Source of the DNA: Rhodothermales bacterium
Lineage (GTDB): Bacteria > Bacteroidota > Rhodothermia > Rhodothermales > Bin80
Length of the DNA: 64,000 bases
Direction: 5' to 3'
Assembly: GCA_958296045.1 (NCBI GenBank)
Contig: CATQHT010000003.1
Span: forward strand, 1,933,246 to 1,997,245
Shown here: in pieces, positions 37,046-44,106 of the stretch
Layout of the letters: each line of letters opens with the position of its first letter
Position numbering within the stretch: the stretch's first letter is position 1
Notes under the pieces: model-generated
Seen by the model: the letters and a program-made list of their open reading frames with translations, nothing else
Told to the model about the DNA's origin: nothing
Databases searched by the model: none
Program-made: the position numbers and the translations under genes

Positions 37046-37749
37046 CAAATGAACTGGCTGAAGTAAATCCAGAGCGGCACAAGGATAAACCCTGCACCCA
37101 CGATCAGCCCCAGCACCGCGCCCATCGGGTAGAGCACACGACTGAGTCTGGGTGACGTCAGGCTCAGCGACTGCAACGCACTCCAGAAGCCGTGCCTAAG
37201 GTGAAATCCCATAAGGATGATGACCAGCGGGTATCCGAAGGCATACAGCGGTGACTGAAACTGCTCCGTCATCAGCCGCCGAAGGTCACGCACCTGCTCT
37301 CCATCCACGGTGGCCACATAGCCTTCCCCTATGCCAGGCCCGAACTTGAAGTGTAAGAGGTGCAGCACAAGAAACACCAGTAGCACCAGACCGGAAACTA
37401 TCATGGTACGCGATGCGAACGTCTGGCGGCTGGGTGCTCTGGCGCTCCTGTATTTTGCATACCTGCCGCCCCGTGCCCGACGCTTTCTTAGCCAGATGCT
37501 TATGCCGATGTATGCGTGGAGGACGAAGAAGGCAGCAAGCCCAACCTCCAGGGCATATAGAACGACGCCATAGCCGGCGAGCTTATGGGCATACAGATTG
37601 TACGCATCCTCGCCTTGGAGGTAGGTGAGGTTGCCGAGCATGTGCACGATGACAAACAGCACCAGTCCGAGTCCGGTAAGACCTGTCAGCACTTTGCGGC
37701 CTACCGGGGAGGCTACGGCTTGGAGCACAGACTTGGCGCTTGGCGGCAT
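37045..37749 (-). CDS. sdhC: Succinate dehydrogenase cytochrome b558 subunit
   Basis: This 234-residue protein has five hydrophobic helices, the single-subunit diheme anchor (b558 family) that replaces separate SdhC and SdhD. Likely haem-ligand histidines are in [23 protein letters not shown] and G-F-H-L-R-H-G-F-W. It anchors SdhAB and exchanges electrons with menaquinone. First gene of the operon; it is separated by a 239-bp divergent intergenic region (37750-37988) from the TPR gene on the other strand. Confidence 0.94.
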   Translation of the reverse strand: MPPSAKSVLQAVASPVGRKVLTGLTGLGLVLFVIVHMLGNLTYLQGEDAYNLYAHKLAGYGVVLYALEVGLAAFFVLHAYIGISIWLRKRRARGGRYAKYRSARAPSRQTFASRTMIVSGLVLLVFLVLHLLHFKFGPGIGEGYVATVDGEQVRDLRRLMTEQFQSPLYAFGYPLVIILMGFHLRHGFWSALQSLSLTSPRLSRVLYPMGAVLGLIVGAGFILVPLWIYFSQFI

Positions 37750-37988
37750 TGGCGAAGCAACTTATGAGGGTGGATCAACCTTGCGGCACGCCAAGAGCAG
37801 CCGCATGGGCTTTGTGGTACCCCCAAGTACCGCATCCGGTTCAGAGCGCTTCAAGGCGCCGGGCCAAAACGTAGCGCAAGGCTGCACCCAAGGCCGTATT
37901 TTATCGTATGCAGCCGGCAGGCTTGGCCCAGCCACAGTGCACTACACTGTCTACACCACCGATTCCGCACACGAAACCATTGGCGTCC

Positions 37989-38561
37989 ATGCGATTCGAA
38001 CTCAGGCAGGTCAGCCTTGACAGTATTCCCAATTCACTGCGCAAGGCCCACCAGTACCGCCTGCTCAATGAGCCTTCTCATGCGGAAAGTATCTGCCGGG
38101 ATGTGTTAAATGTGGATGCACATAACCAGCAGGCCCTCGATATCCTGGCGCTTGCGCTCACGGATCAATTCTGGCTGCACCAACACCTTGCTGAGCGTTT
38201 CGCAGAGGCCATGGCTTTGCGTGCGCGCCTGACGGATCCCTACCGGCGCGCCTATCTGACCGGGCTGATACTTGAGCGCCGGGCCATGGCCATGTTTCAT
38301 CATGATGGCAGCGCATCTGCTTTCCCCGTTTATGAGGGTCTGCTAAGCGCCATGGAGGCCTACGAACGCGCCATCCAGGTGAGTCCCAACCGCGACGACA
38401 ACGCGATCTTGCGGTGGAATGCCTGCGTCCGCATTTTGAGGCGGCACCCGGTGCTGGCGCGGCAGGACTCCAAGCAGCCTTCGCCTTCGGACCTGCGCCA
38501 GCCTGCCAGAGGGACGGGGGGCCGACCTGAGCGCCCTCGGACCTTCAGGCGTGCGTCATAG
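37989..38561 (+). CDS. Small TPR-like protein of unknown function
   Basis: This 190-residue protein starts at ATG 37989, within a longer frame whose first 27 residues look non-coding. It contains TPR-like helices (A-E-S-I-C-R-D-V-L-N-V-D-A-H-N-Q-Q-A-L-D-I-L-A-L-A and A-M-E-A-Y-E-R-A-I-Q-V-S-P). A basic, proline-rich tail follows (S-P-S-D-L-R-Q-P onward). It probably mediates protein contacts in the cytoplasm. It is divergent from sdhCAB and followed by the truncated IS66 element, so its C-terminus may have been altered by insertion. No specific function is recognised. Confidence 0.62.
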   Translation: MRFELRQVSLDSIPNSLRKAHQYRLLNEPSHAESICRDVLNVDAHNQQALDILALALTDQFWLHQHLAERFAEAMALRARLTDPYRRAYLTGLILERRAMAMFHHDGSASAFPVYEGLLSAMEAYERAIQVSPNRDDNAILRWNACVRILRRHPVLARQDSKQPSPSDLRQPARGTGGRPERPRTFRRAS

Positions 38562-38663
38562 ACCTGTACCCTAATCCTTGCGGCTTGCTGCGCACGCCTG
38601 CAGCGTAGGTCGATCCACTCTCTGCGGTAGCTGGCGATCCGCAAGCTCCATTGGAAACTCTTT

Positions 38664-39023
38664 TTAATGCGTATCTGCAGGATGACATTGGGCTGTGGAG
38701 CCACACATTCCTGGCCCAGATTTGGCCCCGGCGCCTAGGCCTGCCCTGTACTCGCTCAAGCAGCTTAACAACGAGCCCTCAAGGTGCATAGGGCGGGCGA
38801 AGATCTTTCGGGAGAGCTCACTGAGCCAGTCTTTGAGATTGGCCATATCCTCGACCAGACCTGCGGTCGTTACCTCCGACAGCTGCCGTTGCGTACGCTC
38901 CTCGCTATGCAGGCGCCGCCGATGGTCACGCTCCGAACGAAGCCGCTCGACCACCGCGCGATGGTCCAGCTCGAGCCTCGCGCAACGCGGACAGGGGTGC
39001 TCCTGGGCAGGGATACTTGGCAC
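38664..39023 (-). pseudogene. IS66 transposase (TnpC) N-terminal remnant
   Basis: Minus-strand frame directly downstream of the IS66 tnpB. It begins with a C-P-R-C pair and a charged coiled coil ending L-S-E-L-S-R-K-I-F-A-R, a pattern like the N-terminal leucine-zipper region of TnpC. After about residue 80 the similarity ends, and no DDE domain exists before the TPR gene. The element has therefore lost more than three quarters of its transposase. The call relies largely on position, since the N-terminus of TnpC is poorly conserved. Confidence 0.55.
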
Positions 39024-39078
39024 GCCCTATTAACTCATGGCATTTGCAATTCGTTTCGTCAATTTTATGTGAAGATAG

Positions 39079-39432
39079 TTATGAATCGGAACCTCGCAAT
39101 CGGCGTCGATAGCGTACCGTCGCAAGCCGTACCCCGTCCAAGAGCATCATGAGCTCCGTCCATAAAGGCGTCGCGGTCTCTGGCAGCTCAAACGTCCGTG
39201 ACTCGAGACGCTTGTAGTACAAAACCCAGCCGCTGCGATCCCAAACCAGAAAGGTGATATGTGTCCGACGGCGGTTGATGAAAACGAACATATCGCCCGA
39301 GTGAGGATCACGCTTCATGCCCGAGCGCACCAGACCGCACAACCCGTCAAAGCCCTTGCGCATGGCCGTAGGCTCCCAGCAAAATGAAACACGTGCGACG
39401 GCCCCAATGCTAACATGACTGGCTTCGCTCAC
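39079..39432 (-). CDS. tnpB: IS66 family accessory protein TnpB
   Basis: This 117-residue protein has the IS66 Orf2 hallmark. P-T-A-M-R-K-G-F-D-G-L is followed by H-S-G-D-M-F-V-F-I-N-R-R-R and W-D-R-S-G-W-V-L-Y-Y-K-R-L-E. It is required for IS66 transposition together with TnpA and TnpC; the exact role is unclear in the literature. The frame is intact and overlaps tnpA by 23 bp. The element is dead because its TnpC is truncated. Confidence 0.9.
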   Translation of the reverse strand: MSEASHVSIGAVARVSFCWEPTAMRKGFDGLCGLVRSGMKRDPHSGDMFVFINRRRTHITFLVWDRSGWVLYYKRLESRTFELPETATPLWTELMMLLDGVRLATVRYRRRLRGSDS

Positions 39433-39724
39433 GCTGTAACGCAGATCCGAGAAAGTCCGCCGATACCGGCATGTATCCGCGCAGACGCGCGCCGCCTGGA
39501 AACTCGACCTCCATCAACGCCCGCTCATGTACCTCTGGTGACGATACCTCCACCAAGGCGCCCGAAGCCCGAGACACAGATGCCGCGTACTTCTTGCACC
39601 AGTAGTAAAAACCACGCTCCGACAGGCCGTGCTCAAGGCAAAACGCCTTCAGACTCTGCGCACCACCCAAGAAACGCTCCACCAGCGGAAACATGTCCTC
39701 CGAACTACGATGTAACGATGCCAT
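39410..39724 (-). CDS. tnpA: IS66 family accessory protein TnpA
   Basis: This 104-residue protein has a short N-terminal helix-turn-helix region (F-C-L-E-H-G-L-S-E-R-G-F-Y-Y-W-C-K-K-Y) typical of the IS66 Orf1/TnpA protein, and the usual C-terminal V-E-F-P-G-G-A-R-L. First gene of the element. The 276-bp stretch 39725-40000 beyond it shows no gene. I could not identify the terminal inverted repeat of the IS there. Confidence 0.85.
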   Translation of the reverse strand: MASLHRSSEDMFPLVERFLGGAQSLKAFCLEHGLSERGFYYWCKKYAASVSRASGALVEVSSPEVHERALMEVEFPGGARLRGYMPVSADFLGSALQRERSQSC

Positions 39725-40000
39725 TGCACCCCCCAGTTAAGTTTCTCACTGACCGATGTAACAATATCGGCAGCTCAAGCCCCTCAACGTAATATGTACA
39801 CTACGGGACACATATTCCCCGCCGGTGACGACCACTACATGCCTCGAGCAATCCTATAGAGACCTGCTCGTTATCGCAAATCCAAGCCGTCAGGTCACGA
39901 CTGGGGAAGGTCCCAACCTGCCTGGAGCAGAGGCTACGGCATAACCACGTAGAACCCCATCAAAACATAAGATGGCCACATGGCCTACATTTGATGCTCT

Positions 40001-41164
40001 CTACGGGACGCTTACTCTACGGTCGCTGATGGGCACCACATGCAGGTCGTGAAGACCAGTATAGCGGGCAAGCGGCCGGATAAGACGGTTGGCATGCCAC
40101 TGCTCCATCAGGTGCGCCGTCCACCCGGTGATGCGGCTCATCGCAAATATCGGGGTGTACAGGTCCGCATCGATGCCGAGCATGTAATACATCGGCGCCG
40201 TATAGTAATCCACATTGGGCGCCAACCCCTTCTCCTGCCTCATCACCTCGAGGATCTCCTCGCAGATTCTCTCCCACTTGCTGGTATCCTGCTCTTTGGC
40301 CAAATCCTGCATCATCCCGCGAAGGATGGACGCACGTGGATCGATCACCTTGTAGACGCGATGCCCAAAACCCATGATGCGCTCCCTTCTGGCCAAACGC
40401 CTGCGCACCCAGGAAGCAGGTGACTCGCCAGAGGCATCAATCGCCTTTAGCATCTTCATGACGCGCACGTTGGCACCACCGTGCAACGCACCCGCTAACG
40501 CCCCGACAGCACCAGACACCGCCGCATACAAGTCGGACAGCGTGGATCCTATCACACGCCCCGCAAAGGTGGAAGCGTTAAGACTGTGCTCCGCATGCAG
40601 CACCAGCGCGGTATCCAGCGTCCTCTCCGCATGCGGCGCGGGACGCTCGCCGGTGAGCATGTACAAGAAGTTGGCCGCCGTGGAACCGTCCGTGAGCGGC
40701 TCGATAGGCTCGCGCCCGGTGCGCAAACGGGCAAATGCCGCAATAATGACTGGCATCCGAGCAGCCAAGCGCACCGACTTGCGCATGTTGGCCGCAGCAC
40801 TCATGTCGTCCGCCTCCTGGTCAGCATGAGCGAGAGCCGATACACACGTCCGCAGCACTGCCATCGGGCTGGCGTCCCGGGGCATAAGCTCCAATATGCT
40901 CAGCACTAACGGAGGTAACACCCGCTCCGAACACAGGCAACTGCTTAAGCCATCCCGCTCGCGCGATGTAGGCAATGCACCCAGCCATAAGAGGTGTGCT
41001 ACCTCCTCAAAGGACACATGGCCCGCCAGGCGTCGGATGTCGTACCCGCGATACACCAGCTTCCCCGCTCTTCCATCGATGAAACAGATCGAGGAATCCA
41101 AAGCGATCACACCATCCAGCCCGCGCGCGGTGCCGCAATGTGCCGCAGTGGTAGAAGTGGCCAT
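40001..41164 (-). CDS. gltA: Citrate synthase
   Basis: This 387-residue citrate synthase is of the short (type I dimeric, Gram-positive/archaeal-like) length. Active-site residues are visible. H193 lies in L-H-A-E-H-S-L-N-A-S-T, H228 in A-L-H-G-G-A-N, H268 in M-G-F-G-H-R-V-Y-K, and the catalytic Asp in P-N-V-D-Y-Y. R-I-T-G-W-T-A-H is the C-terminal substrate arginine region. It condenses acetyl-CoA and oxaloacetate as the entry to the TCA cycle. The gene is divergent from the RNase gene. A 2-methylcitrate synthase cannot be excluded by sequence alone. Confidence 0.93.
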   Translation of the reverse strand: MATSTTAAHCGTARGLDGVIALDSSICFIDGRAGKLVYRGYDIRRLAGHVSFEEVAHLLWLGALPTSRERDGLSSCLCSERVLPPLVLSILELMPRDASPMAVLRTCVSALAHADQEADDMSAAANMRKSVRLAARMPVIIAAFARLRTGREPIEPLTDGSTAANFLYMLTGERPAPHAERTLDTALVLHAEHSLNASTFAGRVIGSTLSDLYAAVSGAVGALAGALHGGANVRVMKMLKAIDASGESPASWVRRRLARRERIMGFGHRVYKVIDPRASILRGMMQDLAKEQDTSKWERICEEILEVMRQEKGLAPNVDYYTAPMYYMLGIDADLYTPIFAMSRITGWTAHLMEQWHANRLIRPLARYTGLHDLHVVPISDRRVSVP

Positions 41165-41492
41165 TCCAGACCGTTTGGGTGCTCAAGAAGTAAACGCCAG
41201 CGCTTCGGCAAGGTGCCCGCAAGGGCGCAACGGATCCAAACGGCGCGCCGCCCGTTGCAGCATTCACCTGTAGTGGTATACACCATACCCCACCCAGGAA
41301 ACCCAATCGTTGTGGCCATCAACGGGCCACTTGTCTCTTTCTCATCAATTCTTGTGTGCATGCCGCGGGACAATTACCCGGTGCTGCTGCGCACAGGACG
41401 CGTGCGCCACATGCCGTACATACCCGATTCCGAACCTCCTGCGGCCCAGGCGGCCCAGGCGGACGGCCGCGTAGGCGCGCCCCATTCACTGT
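41165..41492. other. Divergent intergenic region gltA / RNase E/G
   Basis: This gap of 328 bp holds the divergent promoters of citrate synthase and RNase E/G. I see no RNA gene and no strong hairpin. A short GCGGCCCAG repeat lies near 41440-41458. No boxes can be assigned confidently. Confidence 0.4.
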
Positions 41493-43121
41493 ATGACCAA
41501 AGAAATTGTTATCGCTGCCAGAGCGGGCAGGACGAAGATCGCCATCGTGGAAGATGGCTCGCTGGTAGAACTTCACCTTGCCGACGCTGACCATAAACGC
41601 ACCGTAGGCGACATCTTTTTAGGACGTATCGACCGTGTAGTGGCCAGCATTCCCGCTGCCTTTGTCAACATCGGGAAGGACCAGAATGCGTTCCTGCATT
41701 TCACGGACCTCGATCGGAACCTGCCGCTGCTTCTGGCCTATTCCAAAAAGGCAGCGCCAAACCTTCGAGCCCACCAGCCGGAAATACCGCCCCCCACGCC
41801 CGGGGGCAAGGTGGCCGCGATCCGCCGAACTGAGAAGGCGAAAGTCTTTAAACTCCTGGCCAAAGGCCAGCGCATCCTGGTCCAAGTTACCAAGGAACCC
41901 ATATCAGGCAAGGGCATGCGCGTCAGCGCGCGACTGTCGCTTGCGGGGCGTTTTCTGGTGCTGCTCCCTTGGGCCAACTTTGTGGCGATTAGTCGCAAAG
42001 TCAAGCCGCAAAAGGAACGCCGACGCCTCCGTACGCTGATCCGGCAGCTGCAGCCGAAGGGTTTTGGCATCATTGTGCGCACCGTGGCCAAAGGCAAGGA
42101 TCGCCAGGCACTGAAAAAGGATCTAGAGCTCCTGCTTAAACGCTGGCGCCAAATGGAGGAGAAGATAGCCGCCGTCCGCAAGGTACCCGCGTGCGTACAT
42201 ACCGACGTGGGAATGGTAGCCTCAATCATGCGCGACGTATTTTCCAGCGATTATGACCGCATACTGGTGGACGATCCGCGCCTGCACCGCAACATTCAGC
42301 GATATGTCCACGCCGTGGCTCCTCATCTGGAGCATACGGTGAAGCTGCACACCAATAAGCGGCCCGTCTTCGAAGCCACCGGACTTCAAAAAGACGTCGA
42401 CATCGTCTTCGGCAAAACTGTGCAGGTCCCTTCGGGCGGCTATCTGATCTTCGAGCAGACAGAGGCTATGCATGTGGTGGACGTCAACTCGGGCAACGCC
42501 CGGCCGGCCGCTTCCGTAGAGGCAGAGCAGCATGCGCTGAACATCAACGTTGCGGCTGCACGAATGGTAGCACGCCAGGTACGCCTGCGTGACCTGGGTG
42601 GCATCATTGTCGTTGACTTCATCTCCATGCGGGGTGCCCAGCATCGCCGGCTGGTGTTCGAAGCACTCAAAGAAGGCTTTAAGGCAGACCGCACTGCGAC
42701 CAGCGTCCACCCCATGAGCGACAATTGCCTGATCGAGATCACAAGGCAGCGTACACGGCCGAGCCTTACGGCAAAGGGCAACGAGCCATCGGCAGGCGGG
42801 GCACACCCTGCTGCTTCGACCACGCCAGAGGACCTGGTAGCCAGCATGGAGGCGTGGCTGCAAGCGCAGCGCAGGAGCACCACCGGCAAGCTCACGGTCC
42901 ATGTGCATCCGTTTACCGCAGCCTACCTCAAGAGGGGGGCCTGCAGCCTGTGGCTCCAGTGGCAGGTTCGCTACAAGGTGCGTATCCAGCTCAAGGAATC
43001 GACCAAGGTGGGCATCATGGCATTCCAGTTCGCATGGTCTGGCACGCAGCCAAAGCCCAAGCCCAAAGCTGCCGCGCAGCCTCTGCGCCATGTGCTAAGG
43101 TCGAAGGCCAGCGCAACATGA
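41493..43121 (+). CDS. rng: Ribonuclease E/G family endoribonuclease
   Basis: This 542-residue enzyme has an S1-like domain (G-D-I-F-L-G-R-I-D-R-V with A-F-V-N-I-G). The catalytic DNase-I-like domain carries both metal-binding Asp motifs: V-D-V-N-S-G near residue 330 and D-L-G-G-I-I-V-V-D-F near 370. T-R-Q-R-T-R follows. The C-P-x-C zinc link that joins dimers in RNase E and G is not visible after that motif, so oligomerisation may differ. It cuts single-stranded A/U-rich RNA in rRNA maturation and mRNA decay. It overlaps the next start by 4 bp. Confidence 0.9.
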   Translation: MTKEIVIAARAGRTKIAIVEDGSLVELHLADADHKRTVGDIFLGRIDRVVASIPAAFVNIGKDQNAFLHFTDLDRNLPLLLAYSKKAAPNLRAHQPEIPPPTPGGKVAAIRRTEKAKVFKLLAKGQRILVQVTKEPISGKGMRVSARLSLAGRFLVLLPWANFVAISRKVKPQKERRRLRTLIRQLQPKGFGIIVRTVAKGKDRQALKKDLELLLKRWRQMEEKIAAVRKVPACVHTDVGMVASIMRDVFSSDYDRILVDDPRLHRNIQRYVHAVAPHLEHTVKLHTNKRPVFEATGLQKDVDIVFGKTVQVPSGGYLIFEQTEAMHVVDVNSGNARPAASVEAEQHALNINVAAARMVARQVRLRDLGGIIVVDFISMRGAQHRRLVFEALKEGFKADRTATSVHPMSDNCLIEITRQRTRPSLTAKGNEPSAGGAHPAASTTPEDLVASMEAWLQAQRRSTTGKLTVHVHPFTAAYLKRGACSLWLQWQVRYKVRIQLKESTKVGIMAFQFAWSGTQPKPKPKAAAQPLRHVLRSKASAT

Positions 43122-43810
43122 CTCACGCTCGCCACTGTCACATCTGGGCTCTAGCACTTGGTGCCAGCTTCCTTGCAGATGTACAGGCGATTGCACAGAC
43201 GGTGGGCGTGCGCACCATTTCCATCGGGGCCGGGATGGAAGACTTTACCTATGCCGGTGGGGTTGGCGATGTGCTGCGTTACGACTACCGGGGGCCAGCG
43301 ATTGCGGTGTTCTACACGCAGTCAGGCCATTCAGCGTACGCGGCCTTGGGGGCACGCAGCCCCCTGCTTTTTGACATCGGGGGGAGCGGATGGATTAACC
43401 TGCGGGCGCTCACAGTACCACAGCATGGCTTCAGCGTACCTGTAATCTTGTCGCTCGGCCATCGTCGCGTGGAGAGAACTGGCGGGATCAGATGGGATGC
43501 ATCCCGTCTCGGGATCGGAGCAGGCGTACTGTGGACACCCGCGCGCACGGGCCTCACGGTGCGATTGGCTCCTATGCTCACTTTGGTATCCACAACGCTG
43601 TCAATAGAATACGCGTTGGCGTTTGGGGCGGAGATGGACATGACACTGCTGGTGCTTAAGCTTGGGCCGGGCAAACACCTCGAACTGGGTTATATGGCCC
43701 GGTTCCAGCAATGGGACATCAGGGCACCGGCCGTCCTGCAAAACCAGGCCAACCGCGCCTTCGACTACCGGAGCGTAACACACCTCTTACGATCCGGCAT
43801 CCGCTTTTAG
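43118..43810 (+). CDS. Exported outer-membrane-type protein of unknown function
   Basis: This 230-residue protein starts at ATG 43118, overlapping the RNase stop (ATGA). A signal peptide ends A-I-A-Q. The rest is an alternation of short amphipathic strands (I-S-I-G-A-G-M-E-D-F, R-L-G-I-G-A-G-V-L-W, L-E-L-G-Y-M-A-R-F) ending in I-R-F, as in small outer-membrane barrels. No named family is recognised. Coupling to an RNase gene is probably only transcriptional. Confidence 0.65.
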   Translation: MTHARHCHIWALALGASFLADVQAIAQTVGVRTISIGAGMEDFTYAGGVGDVLRYDYRGPAIAVFYTQSGHSAYAALGARSPLLFDIGGSGWINLRALTVPQHGFSVPVILSLGHRRVERTGGIRWDASRLGIGAGVLWTPARTGLTVRLAPMLTLVSTTLSIEYALAFGAEMDMTLLVLKLGPGKHLELGYMARFQQWDIRAPAVLQNQANRAFDYRSVTHLLRSGIRF

Positions 43811-44106
43811 CAGCACCCATTTGACAACACCATGCGACACTCGCTTTCGCGCGGAAATGCGCTACTAGCGCAATGTCACCAAGACGATTGGACTCGATCA
43901 AGATATCGCCGGTACACTTGCTGTCTACCGCCCTTACGAACAAGGTGTGATCGATACTGGTTGCGGTGACCATTATCGATCTGAATCCAGTCTTGAACTT
44001 ACGCTTGCCTTACGCAGTCGCTGCCCATGCTGCACGTTGCTGACACTTTAGCCATAAAGCCCTTGATCGTACGCGAATTCCGTCTTGATACGATCTGCGC
44101 AGTCTG
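43811..44106. other. Intergenic region before restriction-modification gene
   Basis: This gap of 296 bp holds no recognised gene. A minus-strand frame (43719-43973) overlaps the preceding gene and matches nothing I know. The segment probably carries the junction at which the restriction gene was acquired, and its promoter. No target duplication is evident to me. Confidence 0.4.

Noticed and set aside
42725-43117. N-terminal extension of the small outer-membrane protein into the RNase gene
   Set aside because: The signal peptide begins at 43118, and the ATGA overlap with the RNase stop is a normal coupled start.
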